A DNA stretch of 64,000 nt from Streptomyces pinistramenti (GCF_020564935.1 NZ_JAJCXB010000006.1:62001-126000); one strand, 5' to 3'; counted from the stretch's first letter, positions 8,450 through 17,199 are shown. A program made the numbers and translations. The notes: a model not told the origin generated them from the sequence alone.

Positions 8450-8803
8450 ATGGGTCTCGGGGATCTCTGGGACGACGGTAAGAAGCTGGTCGGCGACGTG
8501 GTCGAGGTCGGCAAGGACGTCTTGATGGCGCCGGCCGAGATTGCGCACTGGGTGCTGACGCAGATGTTCGGCGGGGGCGAGGCCGATCTGCAGAAGATCG
8601 CGGCCGAGCTGGCGAAGCTGAGCACGGAGATGGACGGGCTGACCAAGGAGATCAACTCCTCGCTGGGGCAGCTCACTTGGCACGGGCCTGCAGCCGACGC
8701 TTTCGCCAAGGTCGCCAACGACCGCGTCAAGGAGATGAACAAGGTCTCCGACGACCTGTCCACTCTGGGCAAGTCGGTCGACCGGCTGGCCAAGGTCTAC
8801 TGA
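8450..8803 (+). CDS. WXG100-like protein, candidate type VII secretion substrate
   Basis: 117 residues, acidic and all-helical, with the helix-turn-helix hairpin of ESX proteins: the turn is LTWHGPAADAF (a W-x-G motif), flanked by long amphipathic helices (LQKIAAELAKLSTEMDGL and KVANDRVKEMNKVSDDL). A roughly 40-residue N-terminal extension makes it longer than the usual 100. No signal peptide. It precedes a coiled-coil NlpC/P60 protein, as expected of a chaperone-like or co-secreted partner. No EccC/EccD machinery is in the window, so export must rely on genes elsewhere. Confidence 0.7.
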   Translation: MGLGDLWDDGKKLVGDVVEVGKDVLMAPAEIAHWVLTQMFGGGEADLQKIAAELAKLSTEMDGLTKEINSSLGQLTWHGPAADAFAKVANDRVKEMNKVSDDLSTLGKSVDRLAKVY

Positions 8804-9101
8804 CGGCCGGAAAACGTCTACTGGCGGCGGGCCGGCCTCTGTTGGGATCGGCGGTTGCGGCGCTCGACGGGGCGTCGGTCCGGTCCTGTGCAGCGCTCGG
8901 TGGCGGGATGGCCCGCGTCCGTCGCCGTCCCGAGGGCGCGGTTCGACGGTGGCGCAGACCGGCGGGGGTGAGGCCCGGCGCCGAGCGGGTGTGGCGGCCA
9001 TCGGGCCGTGCGGTTACGGGAGTTGGCGGCCGCGAATTCCGGCGTTTTCCCGGTGTGCCGTGTTCCTTGCGGTTCACCACGACATCACGGGGGTTGTAGG
9101 G

Positions 9102-10151
9102 ATGGCAGGCGACACGTTCGGTGTCGAGATGGCGGAACTCGCCAAGATCGAGAAGGACTGGCAGACGGCCAGCCGGCGGATGAAGGAGCTGAATCAGCAG
9201 CTCGGGGAGATCAAGGAGACGCTGGCCAAGGCGGCGGCGATCGACCTCGCCACGGCGCCGCTCGCGCATCTCCCCGGTTTCGGCATCGCCTACCAGGTGC
9301 TCGCGGACGTGAAGCAGATCGCGGAGCTCAGCGCGCGCCTGGAGCTGACCAAGCAGCAGCTGCTGGAGGAGCTGGCGGCGGACGCCGAGAAGATCAAGAA
9401 GGTCAAGGCCGAGTACGAGGCGAACGAGAAGAAGACCGAGGAAGACCTCAAGAAGATCAAGCACCCGGACAAGGATGTCCACCCCGCGCCACAAGGAGGC
9501 GGTGGCGGCGGTTCGGGAGGCAGCGGGGGCGGATCCGGAGGCGGAAGCGGTGGCGGTGGCACCGGTGGCGGCGGAGGTGGCGCCGGGGGTGGTGGCGGTG
9601 CCGGCGGGCCCGCTCCCAGTGAGGGGCACGGCGACGGCAAGTGGAAGACGGTCGGCGACTGGGATGCCTGGTCACCGGGCAAGCACCACACGACCACCGG
9701 CGCGGGTGTTCAGGACAAGCCCGACACGTCGGGGCTCCCGGCGGAGCGCAAGGACATCATCGACCGGGCCCTGGAGCGGGTGAACCACCGGATCGGCTAC
9801 AGCCAGTCGGCGACCACCAACGGCTATCGGGACGACTGCTCGGGCTTCGTCTCCGCCGCCTGGGGCCTGAAGCCGCCGGGGCTGAACACATACGGCCTGA
9901 TGGGCGGCGACACGGCTCACCAGATCACCAAGGACGATCTCCAGCCGGGCGACGCCCTGGTCGCGGGCGACCACACCGTCCTCTTCGGCGGCTGGGCCGA
10001 CTCCTCGCACACCAAGTACATCGCCCTGGAGGACAACGGCTCCCAGGGCACCGTCTCGCACGTCATCCCTTACCCGTACTACTCGGGCGACGCCGCGCAG
10101 GAGAGAGCGGGCGGCCACCCGTACGTGCCCTACCGCCGTAACGGCCTCTGA
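9102..10151 (+). CDS. Coiled-coil, Gly-rich linker, NlpC/P60-like hydrolase
   Basis: 349 residues from ATG 9102; the frame is open upstream but the protein character begins here. Residues 1-125 are a charged coiled coil resembling LXG/WXG N-terminal export domains. About 130-170 is an almost pure Gly/Ser linker. About 205-345 is an NlpC/P60 or CHAP-like papain fold with catalytic Cys in DDCSGFVSAAW, His in AGDHTVLFGGW and a polar third residue in ALEDNGS. It should cleave peptidoglycan peptides (D-Glu-DAP bonds in the family). It has no Sec signal, so type VII export with the WXG100 neighbour is the likely route; it could act on the cell's own wall or on rivals. Confidence 0.72.
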   Translation: MAGDTFGVEMAELAKIEKDWQTASRRMKELNQQLGEIKETLAKAAAIDLATAPLAHLPGFGIAYQVLADVKQIAELSARLELTKQQLLEELAADAEKIKKVKAEYEANEKKTEEDLKKIKHPDKDVHPAPQGGGGGGSGGSGGGSGGGSGGGGTGGGGGGAGGGGGAGGPAPSEGHGDGKWKTVGDWDAWSPGKHHTTTGAGVQDKPDTSGLPAERKDIIDRALERVNHRIGYSQSATTNGYRDDCSGFVSAAWGLKPPGLNTYGLMGGDTAHQITKDDLQPGDALVAGDHTVLFGGWADSSHTKYIALEDNGSQGTVSHVIPYPYYSGDAAQERAGGHPYVPYRRNGL

Positions 10152-10157
10152 GGGATG

Positions 10158-10197
10158 CCCGTGACGTTCCGCCGCACTCCGGGCGGGACGTCACGGG
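10158..10197 (+). terminator. Hairpin after the NlpC/P60 gene
   Basis: 16-base arms (10158-10173 and 10182-10197) with one mismatch begin six bases after the stop codon. There is no T-run, as is common in Streptomyces. Confidence 0.5.
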
Positions 10198-10359
10198 TGC
10201 GCCCCCGTTCCCCGGGTGCGCGGCGGGCCGCGGGGCCGGTTCCTGCCAACGGGCAGGGCCTTCCGCGCAGTTCGCCGCGGCTCCGGGCGGGCCCGGGTGG
10301 GTGCGCAGACGTCGTCCGAGATCCGTATCGCCTCGTCGAACATGAGAGAGAACGCCTAC

Positions 10360-10911
10360 ATGCTCACCCGCCGCCTGCTCGCCGCAGCCGCCCTGGCCGC
10401 CGCGCTGGCCACGCTCACCTCCTGCAAGAGTGACGACACGACCGCGGCCGCCTCACCCCGGGCATCCGCGTCGTCCGAACCGTCCAAGGCATCCGGCCCG
10501 TCCGCTTCGGCGCCGGCATCGGGGGACAAGGCGGTCGACCCCGAGCCGTCGTCCGACTGCACGCCGCGGAAGGTCCCGGCGGGCCACCGGACGGTGCGGG
10601 TCATGGGCGCGTCGTCCGGCGGTGCGCTGTCCGTACGGGAGGCGGAGTTCGCGTGCGATCCCAATGGCGGGGGGTATGCGGGGACCGGCAAGGCGGCCCG
10701 CTACCAGCTGGCCGCGGGCGCCACGGCCGAGCTGACCACCGGCGCGACCACGTTCCGGACGGTGCCCACCGCCGAACTGGCCCGCCACCTGACCGCCTGC
10801 ATGAAGCACCAGCCGGTCGAGCCGCCGCTCTCCTGCGCGGGTGACATCTACGAGCTCACGGTGAACGGCTCCGGTGATGTCTCGCACATCCGGGAGGTCT
10901 GGCACGCGTGA
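10360..10911 (+). CDS. Secreted lipoprotein, function unknown
   Basis: 183 residues from ATG 10360 with a GAGAGAG ribosome site; an in-frame ATG at 10342 is possible. The signal MLTRRLLAAAALAAALATLT is followed by the lipobox Cys (LTSC). A Ser/Ala-rich spacer to about residue 65 precedes a compact domain with paired cysteines (SDCTPRK, FACDPNGG, TACMKHQ, LSCAGD), consistent with two disulfides. No family recognised. Its place behind the putative wall hydrolase makes a surface-tethered inhibitor or receptor possible, but that is inference only. Confidence 0.7.
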   Translation: MLTRRLLAAAALAAALATLTSCKSDDTTAAASPRASASSEPSKASGPSASAPASGDKAVDPEPSSDCTPRKVPAGHRTVRVMGASSGGALSVREAEFACDPNGGGYAGTGKAARYQLAAGATAELTTGATTFRTVPTAELARHLTACMKHQPVEPPLSCAGDIYELTVNGSGDVSHIREVWHA

Positions 10912-10948
10912 TGCGGGGCCCGCGCGTGCGGGCCTCCGATGTGGGTTG

Positions 10949-10993
10949 CAGGGCCGTGGACTCGTGGTGACGGAGTCCGCGGCCCTGTGGGTT
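10949..10993 (+). terminator. Terminator after the lipoprotein gene
   Basis: 15-base arms (10949-10963 and 10973-10987, one mismatch) end CGGCCCTG and are followed by TGGGTTTT. Confidence 0.65.
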
Positions 10994-11035
10994 TTCGGGT
11001 GTGCGGGCGGGCGGCCCCCTGGCTCGTATCCGTGG

Positions 11036-11064
11036 TTGTCCGTGGCGGAGGCGCTGTGTATGGT
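11036..11064 (+). promoter_or_regulatory. Promoter of the first DoxX gene
   Basis: TTGTCC (11036-11041) and TATGGT (11059-11064) with an ideal 17-base spacer. The expected start site falls just before a perfect palindromic operator. Confidence 0.6.
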
Positions 11065-11075
11065 CGGAACCAATG

Positions 11076-11091
11076 ACTTGAACATTCAAGT
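11076..11091 (+). promoter_or_regulatory. Palindromic operator ACTTGAACATTCAAGT
   Basis: Seven-base perfect arms (ACTTGAA/TTCAAGT) around CA, located just after the -10 box, where a bound repressor would block initiation. The core TTGAAC-AT-TCAAG recurs upstream of the second DoxX gene at 19755-19767. Confidence 0.65.
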
Positions 11092-11119
11092 AACTCCCGA
11101 CCCGAAAGAGCGGCCTTCG

Positions 11120-11671
11120 ATGACCACCCCCCTCGGCACCGTCCCGACCGCGCGCACCGGCCCTTCCGAGCGCCCCGCCCCGTCCCCGCACGGCTACGAC
11201 ACCGGCCTGCTCCTGCTGCGGCTGGCACTCGGACTCACGATGGCCGCGCACGGTGCGCAGAAACTCTTCGGCTGGTTCGACGGCCCGGGTCTTGACGGCA
11301 TCGGGCAGTTCTTCACCGCCAGCGGCTACCCGGCGGGCCATGCCATGGCGGTGGTGGCCGGGCTGACCGAGACGCTGGGCGGCCTCGGACTGGTCTTCGG
11401 GCTCTTCACCCCGCTCGCGGCGGCCGCACTGGTCGGCACGATGATCAACGCGCTGGCCGTCAAGTGGGGCGGCGGCTTCTTCGCCCCCAAGGGCGTCGAG
11501 TACGAACTGCTGCTGACCATCGGCGCGGCCGCCCTCGCCCTGACCGGCCCCGGCCGCTACGCCGTCGACCGCGTGCTGCCGGTCCTGAAGTCCCACCGTC
11601 TGCTGTACGGCGTCGCCGCCCTGGTGCTGGCCGTGGTCGTCGCCGGGATCGTGCTGCTGATCCGCAAGTAG
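11120..11671 (+). CDS. DoxX-family membrane protein
   Basis: 183 residues from ATG 11120 (GAAAGAG upstream). Four transmembrane helices are visible: LLLLRLALGLTMAAHG, AMAVVAGLTETLGGLGLVFG, AAALVGTMINALAV and LLLTIGAAALALTG, plus a C-terminal helix ending LLIRK. The RxxxGxxxxxHGxQK stretch (RLALGLTMAAHGAQKLFG) is diagnostic of DoxX. Family members are implicated in redox/thiol stress complexes with SodA and SseA in mycobacteria. It is followed after 65 bases by a VOC protein, likely one operon under the palindromic operator. Confidence 0.88.
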   Translation: MTTPLGTVPTARTGPSERPAPSPHGYDTGLLLLRLALGLTMAAHGAQKLFGWFDGPGLDGIGQFFTASGYPAGHAMAVVAGLTETLGGLGLVFGLFTPLAAAALVGTMINALAVKWGGGFFAPKGVEYELLLTIGAAALALTGPGRYAVDRVLPVLKSHRLLYGVAALVLAVVVAGIVLLIRK

Positions 11672-11735
11672 CGGCCGGCAGCCACGTGCCGGATGCCCGG
11701 ACGTGGCGGGAGAATGAGAGGAGAAGGAGGGTCCG

Positions 11736-12236
11736 ATGTCCGTACGTCGCCTCAACCATGCGGTGCTCTACGTCCGTGACGTGGCCCGGTCCGTCGCGTT
11801 CTACGGCGACACCCTGGGGCTCACGACGACCGACGAGATGCCCGGCCGCGCGGCCTTCCTGGCCGCGCCCGGCTCGCTCAACGACCACGATCTGGGCCTC
11901 TTCGCCGTGGGCGCCGAGGCGCCGGGGCCGGAGGCCGGGCGGGTCGGGCTCTACCACCTGGCCTGGGAGGTCGGCACCCTGGGCGATCTGGTCGCGGCTG
12001 AGGAACGGCTCGCCGCGCACGGTGCGCTGGTCGGTGCGTCCGATCATCTCGTGTCGAAGTCGCTGTACGCCAAGGATCCGGACGGCAACGAGTTCGAGGT
12101 GATGTGGCGGGTGCCCCGGGAGGACTGGCCGGGCCCCGACGAGCCGGACCGGCTGCGGCCGCTCGACCTTGCCGCGGCGCTCAGGCGCTGGGGCACGGAC
12201 CGGGAAACGGGCGCTGCGGCGGGCACCGCCACCTGA
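11736..12236 (+). CDS. VOC-superfamily (glyoxalase/extradiol dioxygenase-like) protein
   Basis: 166 residues, with two beta-alpha-beta-beta-beta modules. N-terminal RRLNHAVLYVRDVARSVAFY, central GLYHLAWEV and C-terminal AKDPDGNEFEVMW carry the two His and one Glu metal ligands of catechol-2,3-dioxygenase-type VOC enzymes. The strong ribosome site AGGAGAAGGAGG precedes the ATG. Downstream of doxX, it may handle a quinone, catechol or electrophile; substrate not inferable. Confidence 0.82.
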   Translation: MSVRRLNHAVLYVRDVARSVAFYGDTLGLTTTDEMPGRAAFLAAPGSLNDHDLGLFAVGAEAPGPEAGRVGLYHLAWEVGTLGDLVAAEERLAAHGALVGASDHLVSKSLYAKDPDGNEFEVMWRVPREDWPGPDEPDRLRPLDLAAALRRWGTDRETGAAAGTAT

Positions 12237-12333
12237 GACCCGGATACGGGCGGCCGGCGCTCCCGGCCGCCGACGATGCCGGGAGCCGCCGGCCGGGCCT
12301 CGCGGGACGAGGCCGCGGCCGGCAGCCGACCCG

Positions 12334-13446
12334 TCAGGTCTCCGACGCCGCGCGGTCCGCCCAGCGTTTTTCGACGCCGGAGAGCCGCCAGTACGCCAGC
12401 GCCGCCGCCCAGACGACCACGAACAGGCCGACGATGATGAAGCCGACGTTGTCCAGGTCGAGGCCGGAGATCCAGCCGGTGACGCCGTCGGTGAGGCCGA
12501 GTTTGTCGTGCAGGACGGTCACCAGCTCGATGGTGCCGATGAAGAAGGCCACGGCGATCGAGAGACCGGTGATGGTGAGGTTGTAGTAGACCTTGCGCAC
12601 CGGGTTGGCGAACGCCCACTGGTAGGCGAAGTTCATGAACGTGCCGTCGAGGGTGTCGAACAGGCTCATTCCGGCGGCGAACAGCAGCGGCAGGCACAGG
12701 ATCGCGTACCAGGGCAGACCGGCCGCGGCGCCGCTGCCCGCCATCACCATCAGCGTCACCTCGGTCGCGGTGTCGAACCCGAGGCCGAAGAGGAATCCCA
12801 GCGGGTACATCTGGCCCGGCCGGGAGATGGACCGGGTGAACCGTCCCAGGATGCGGTTCATGAACCCGCGGGAATTCAGGCGCGCTTCCAGCTCCGTCTC
12901 GTCGAACCTGCCCTCGCGCATGCCGCGGAAGACCCGCCAGATACCGGCGAGCGCGATGAGGTTGAGCGCGGCGATGAGGTAGAGGAAGCTGCCGGAGACG
13001 GTGGTGCCGACGGTGCCGAGTACCTGGTGGGCGCGCGAATCGTCGTTCAGCAGGGTGCCGGCGAGCTGGGCGCCGCCGGCTACCAGGGCGGCCATCGCGA
13101 CGACGACGCTGGAGTGCCCCAGCGCGAACCAGAAGCCCACGGAGACGGGCCGCTTGCCGTCGGCCATCAGCTTGCGTGTGGTGTTGTCGATCGCCGCGAT
13201 GTGGTCGGCGTCGAAGGCGTGCCGCATACCGAGGGTGTAGGCGGTGATGCCGAGACCGACTCCGAAGACCTGGCTGCCGACCGTGTAGTGGTACGGGATG
13301 ACCAGGAGGAAGAGCACGCCGAAGGCGACGACGTGCAGGGCGGCTATGACGGCCATCAGGCCGGCGGTACGGACGGTGTCCTGCCGGCGCCAGCGGAACG
13401 CCGAAGCCGGGGCAGGGGTGTGCGGGGGATCGGTGGACAGGGCCAT
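12334..13446 (-). CDS. NiCoT-family cobalt/nickel permease (HoxN/NixA type)
   Basis: 370 residues from ATG 13446. The NiCoT signature is clear: MRHAFDADHIAAIDNTTRK in helix II, LGHSSVV in helix III, and LGFDTATEVTLM. Eight membrane helices, with a hydrophilic loop of about 45 residues in the middle, fit the family. The cobalamin riboswitch directly upstream argues that cobalt for B12 synthesis is the physiological substrate. A GTG 33 bases upstream is in frame but has no ribosome site and lies beside the riboswitch closing stem. Confidence 0.9.
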   Translation of the reverse strand: MALSTDPPHTPAPASAFRWRRQDTVRTAGLMAVIAALHVVAFGVLFLLVIPYHYTVGSQVFGVGLGITAYTLGMRHAFDADHIAAIDNTTRKLMADGKRPVSVGFWFALGHSSVVVAMAALVAGGAQLAGTLLNDDSRAHQVLGTVGTTVSGSFLYLIAALNLIALAGIWRVFRGMREGRFDETELEARLNSRGFMNRILGRFTRSISRPGQMYPLGFLFGLGFDTATEVTLMVMAGSGAAAGLPWYAILCLPLLFAAGMSLFDTLDGTFMNFAYQWAFANPVRKVYYNLTITGLSIAVAFFIGTIELVTVLHDKLGLTDGVTGWISGLDLDNVGFIIVGLFVVVWAAALAYWRLSGVEKRWADRAASET

Positions 13447-13489
13447 ACGGCGGTCACGCTCCAGCACCTCGTGGATCACTTCGTGAGAT

Positions 13490-13682
13490 GCCGTGGCCGG
13501 TCTCCTGGCTTACGGGTGCACGCGTCCAGGCCCGGCCTTCCCGGCCGCGGGCTGCGGTCAGTGGCCCGGCACACGCGGCGAAGCGCGCGTGCCGAAGGGT
13601 CGGAAACTCCCGATCACAGTGGCGAGGGCCGCTCCGGGCTGGGGCCTTTCGGCCCTTCACCGGTCTTCCCGAACACCACGGC
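13490..13682 (-). promoter_or_regulatory. Cobalamin riboswitch (upstream of NiCoT permease)
   Basis: On the minus strand the element starts with GCCGTGG (13682-13676), which pairs with CCACGGC (13496-13490) as P1. It includes GGGAAGACCGGTG, the B12 box GCCACTG (13623-13617), and the 3-prime conserved run AAGCCAGGAGACCGGCC. Size and order match the cobalamin aptamer. B12 binding should close the ribosome site of the permease about 45 bases downstream. Confidence 0.9.
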
Positions 13683-13789
13683 CCGGCCACTCTAACGGAG
13701 CCGGGACGGGGCCTCCATGGAGCCTATTTGTGCTGGTTGGTGGGCCTGTGAGGGTGTGTGGGACCTCCGGTAAAGGTGGCGTGAAAGGG

Positions 13790-14650
13790 TCAGTACGGGA
13801 GCGCGAAGAGGAAGCCGTGCAGCGCGTGATCGAAGAAGGCGCCGTTCTCCAGGTTGACCATGTGGCCCGCGCCGGGAATGCGGATCCGCTGGGCGCCCGG
13901 CACGGCCAGGGCGAGGGCATGGGCGTTGGCGGAGATGTCCGTGCTGTCGAGGTCACCGTCCAGGACGAGGGTCGGAACCCGGATCTCGGCGAGGCGGCCG
14001 GCGGCCCCGACCTCGACGGGTGCGCCGGCCCCCAGCGCGTCGGAGTGCACCTCGGCATTGGCCTGGGCCGAGGCGCGGAGCCGTTCGCGCAACGCGGCGT
14101 CCACTGCGGCCGGTTCGCGGTGCGGGCCGTCCACCCACATCCGCAGGAAGTGCTCGACGTACCGCTCCGCGCCGTCCGGTTCGCCGATCGCGGCCACCTG
14201 TTCCCTGATGTGCGCGAGGAGGAACGGGTCGGTGAAGGCGCGGCCGCTGACGGCGGGGGAGGCCAGGGCCAGGGCCGTGACCCGCTGCGGGTGGGCCAGC
14301 GCGGTGTCGAGGGCGATGCGGGCGCCGTGGGAGAGGCCGACCAGGACGGCGCGGGGCACCGCGAGCGCGTCGAGCAGCGCCCGCAGGTCGTCGTGGTTGG
14401 CCCAGTCGCCGGTCACGGACGAGGAGAGGCCGTGGCCCCGGATGTCGTAGCGGATCGCGCGCAGGCCGGAGCGGACGAGCCAGGCGAACTGCTCGTCCCA
14501 CATGCGCTGGTCGAGCATGCCGCCGTGCAGCAGGACCACGGCGGGGCCCGTGCCCGCGGCCTCGTAGAACAGCTCGCCGTCGTCGATCGGCACGGTGCCG
14601 TTCTCGATGTCGGCCCAGCCGCTGATTCCCTGGGTCATGCTCCCTGCCAT
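13790..14650 (-). CDS. Alpha/beta-hydrolase
   Basis: 286 residues. Motifs in order: LLHGGMLDQRMWD (oxyanion loop), RGHGLSS, the nucleophile elbow GLSHGA with Ser, an acidic residue in LVLDGDLDSTD, and the catalytic His in GAGHMVNLE. The pattern fits 3-oxoadipate enol-lactonase or proline-iminopeptidase-like hydrolases; GLSHG rather than GxSMG leaves the substrate open. The start is uncertain between ATG 14650 and ATG 14638. No operon partner. Confidence 0.82.
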   Translation of the reverse strand: MAGSMTQGISGWADIENGTVPIDDGELFYEAAGTGPAVVLLHGGMLDQRMWDEQFAWLVRSGLRAIRYDIRGHGLSSSVTGDWANHDDLRALLDALAVPRAVLVGLSHGARIALDTALAHPQRVTALALASPAVSGRAFTDPFLLAHIREQVAAIGEPDGAERYVEHFLRMWVDGPHREPAAVDAALRERLRASAQANAEVHSDALGAGAPVEVGAAGRLAEIRVPTLVLDGDLDSTDISANAHALALAVPGAQRIRIPGAGHMVNLENGAFFDHALHGFLFALPY

Positions 14651-14907
14651 CCTTCGTGTGAACTCGTCGCCGTGGTCCTGCCGGGTGCCGCTCGACGGCC
14701 TGCGGACGGGTCAGGGCGCGCTGCCGGAATCGTCGCCACCATCGGAAATGTCTGCCGCGCCGGAACCGCCTGAAGTACCGGAACTGCCGCATTCCTTCGG
14801 TGCAACGTGCGAGTCGCCCGCGAGGTGCCGGAATTCCTCGACCGGTCGGCCGAAGACGTGCAGCGAGGTGGCGGCGTTCCCTCGAAGAGGGCGTTCCCCG
14901 CGGGGAA

Positions 14908-15570
14908 TCAGGGGCCGTCCGGCCGCGGGGCCGCTCCCGGGGCGAAGGTGACGACGAGGTCGGCGCGGTCCCGAGTGGCCGCCACCAGGCGGGCGTTGGC
15001 CTCGTCCGACGCGTGCACGAACCGTTCCGCATCGGCGCGCGGCCTGCCGAACCGCTCGTGGCGGCCGACGAGCCGCCGTACCCGCTCCGTGCCGTCCAGG
15101 TCCACGTACCAGACCTCGTCGAGCAGCGCGCGGGCACGGGCCCACGGGGCCTCGTCGACGAGCAGGTAGTTGCCTTCGGTGATGACGAGCGGGAGGTGCG
15201 GCGGGACGGCGATGCTGCCGGCGACGGGCTCCTCGATGCGGCGGTCGAAGGCGGGGGCGTAGACGACGGTGTCCGGGGCGGGGGAGTGCAGGCGGGCGAG
15301 CAGCGCCGCGTAGCCGTCCGGGTCGAAGGTGTCCGGCGCGCCCTTGCGGTGGGTGCGGCCGAGGCGGCGCAGTTCGGACCCGGCGAGGTGGAAGCCGTCC
15401 ATCGGAACCAGCGCCGCCTGCCCGGCCAGCCGCGCCACCAGGTGGGCGGCGAGGGTGGACTTGCCGGCACCCGGGGGGCCGGTGATGCCCAGGATGCGGC
15501 GCCGCGCGGGTGTCGCGGAGGCGGCGAGCCGACGGGCGCGGGCCAGGAGGTGTGGTGGGTCCGTGTCCAT
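14908..15570 (-). CDS. P-loop nucleoside/sugar kinase, uridine-kinase/PanK-like
   Basis: 220 residues. Walker A GPPGAGKSTLA near residue 31-41, then PMDGFHLAGSELRR (the DGFH substrate motif of the phosphoribulokinase/uridine kinase/pantothenate kinase superfamily), DTFDPDGYAALL, ITEGNYLL (Walker B-like) and VGRHERFGR (lid Arg). These 200-220-residue proteins are annotated as nucleoside/nucleotide kinase or FrcK-type fructose-transport kinase. Substrate undetermined. The 257-base gap downstream (14651-14907) holds no gene I can support. Confidence 0.82.
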   Translation of the reverse strand: MDTDPPHLLARARRLAASATPARRRILGITGPPGAGKSTLAAHLVARLAGQAALVPMDGFHLAGSELRRLGRTHRKGAPDTFDPDGYAALLARLHSPAPDTVVYAPAFDRRIEEPVAGSIAVPPHLPLVITEGNYLLVDEAPWARARALLDEVWYVDLDGTERVRRLVGRHERFGRPRADAERFVHASDEANARLVAATRDRADLVVTFAPGAAPRPDGP

Positions 15571-15625
15571 GGTGCTCCCCTCGTGCCCGGTGCGGGCGGG
15601 TCGGCGGATGGGGTGTGGGCCGGGG

Positions 15626-16807
15626 TCAGTCCGTGGCCGTGAGCCGCCACAGGGAGGTGACCTCGGCGGCGCGGGCCACGTGGAGCGGGTCGGAGGTGTC
15701 GCGGGCGCGCGGGTGGCGCGGGGTGACGTCGAGCCGGTCGACGACCTTGAGGCCGGCCGTTGCGAAGGCGTCGGTGAGTTCGGACCGCGGCCGCAGGTCG
15801 AGGTGTTCGGCCAGGTCGGACAGGATCAGCCAGCCCTCGCCGCCCGGAGTGAGGTGATCCGCCAGGCCGTTCAGGAATCCGCGCAGCATCCGGCTGCCCG
15901 GGTCGTACACGGCGTACTCGATGGGCGTCGTCGGCTTCGCGGGCACCCAGGGCGGGTTGCAGACGACCAGCGGAGCGCGGCCTTCCGGGAACAGGTCGGC
16001 CTCGACCACCGCCACCCGGCCCGCGACGCCCAGCCGTTCGGTGTTCTCGCGGGCGCAGGCCAGCGCGCGCGGATCCTGGTCGGTGGCCACGACCCGGCGC
16101 ACGCCACGGCGCGCGAGCACGGAGGCGAGGACGCCGGTGCCGGTGCCGATGTCGAAGGCCAGGTCCTGCGCGGGCAGCGGGGCGGCGGCCACGAGGTCGA
16201 CGTACTCGCCGCGGGCGGGCGAGAAGACGCCGTAGTGCGGGTGGATACGGTCGCCGCCGAGCGCCGGGATCTCCACGCCCTTCTTGCGCCACTCGTACGC
16301 GCCGATGAGGCCGAGGAGTTCGCGCAGCGAGACGACGGAGGCGGTCGGGGGCGAGGCGGGCGGTGTGCCGTCCGTGGTGCCGTCCTCGGTGTCGGCCGGG
16401 GGCGGGCCGTACGCCTGGGCGCAGGCCGCGCGGACGTCGGGGGCACGGTGCAGCGGCACCGTGAGCGTCGCGTCGAGGGGGACCAGCAGCATGCCCAGGA
16501 TGCGGGCGCGCTGGTTCTGCGCCGCGCGGTGCTGGTGGAACGCCTGCGCCGGGTCGTCGGGGAGTGTCTTGCGCGGGCGGCGGTCGATGCGGCGGGTCAT
16601 CGCCGTCAGGAGCTGCCTGGCGTTGTGGAAATCGCCGCGCCAGAGGAGGGCGGTGCCCTCGCAGGCGAGTTTGTACGCGGCGTCGGCCTTCATCCGGTCG
16701 TCCGCGATCACGATCCGGCGGGGCGGGGGCGCGCCGTTTTCGGAGCGCCAACGGGCGGAGCGGGCCTCGTCGGCCTCGGTCCATTCGACGACCGGCGGTG
16801 CATTCAC
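15626..16807 (-). CDS. Class I SAM methyltransferase with NPPW motif (PrmC/HemK-like)
   Basis: 393 residues from GTG 16807 (GCGAGG upstream). The first 180 residues are a helical extension (RMKADAAYKLACEGTALLW). The SAM domain has DIGTGTGVLASVLARR, ATDQDPRALACARENTERLG and the amino-methyltransferase signature VVCNPPWVPAK, typical of N-methylation of glutamine or adenine. Then YDPGSRMLRGFL and GEGWLILSD. It is not the canonical PrmC, being longer and lacking the usual N-terminus. Target unknown. Confidence 0.8.
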   Translation of the reverse strand: MNAPPVVEWTEADEARSARWRSENGAPPPRRIVIADDRMKADAAYKLACEGTALLWRGDFHNARQLLTAMTRRIDRRPRKTLPDDPAQAFHQHRAAQNQRARILGMLLVPLDATLTVPLHRAPDVRAACAQAYGPPPADTEDGTTDGTPPASPPTASVVSLRELLGLIGAYEWRKKGVEIPALGGDRIHPHYGVFSPARGEYVDLVAAAPLPAQDLAFDIGTGTGVLASVLARRGVRRVVATDQDPRALACARENTERLGVAGRVAVVEADLFPEGRAPLVVCNPPWVPAKPTTPIEYAVYDPGSRMLRGFLNGLADHLTPGGEGWLILSDLAEHLDLRPRSELTDAFATAGLKVVDRLDVTPRHPRARDTSDPLHVARAAEVTSLWRLTATD

Positions 16808-17025
16808 CGAAATGTGCCTCGCGTTAGTGGTTCGGACCCCTGCCAGGGCGCCGCCGCGGAGCCGTGGCACTGCGGGCCGCCGAGGGCGCCGGCGCGCTCC
16901 CCGGGCGGCGCGGATCGGCGCGGCCTGCGGGAGCGGTACGGCGGGGTGGTGACGGTCGACTTTACTCCGTGCGCGGCGCGGCCCCGGGCGGGCGGTGGTC
17001 CCTGGTGGACGGCCGGCGGGCAGGC

Positions 17026-17039
17026 GGGACTTTCGTCCC
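17026..17039 (+). promoter_or_regulatory. DosR/OsdR-like box upstream of the universal stress protein
   Basis: GGGACTTTCGTCCC matches 13 of 14 positions of the core GGGACTWWAGTCCC bound by mycobacterial DosR/DevR, whose Streptomyces counterpart is OsdR. It lies about 160 bases before the USP start, in a 392-base divergent gap (16808-17199) that otherwise shows nothing I can name. Universal stress proteins are classical DosR targets. Confidence 0.55.
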
Positions 17040-17199
17040 GTGCCCAGGGCCGTACGCGCGGGGCAGGATGAAGGAAGCTGATCATGATGCTCCGTACAGC
17101 GCGGCGCAGACCGGACCCGCCGGCCCGGCCCCGCCGCGCGGGGCATCGGCCACGGCGGCACACCGCGCCGTGGTTCTCGTCGTTCGTATGGAGGCGCAC

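Noticed and set aside
13953..16784. A 943-codon minus-strand open frame
   Set aside because: It runs through three well-supported genes in another frame, is Arg/Pro/Gly-rich with no domain, and is a GC-driven shadow.
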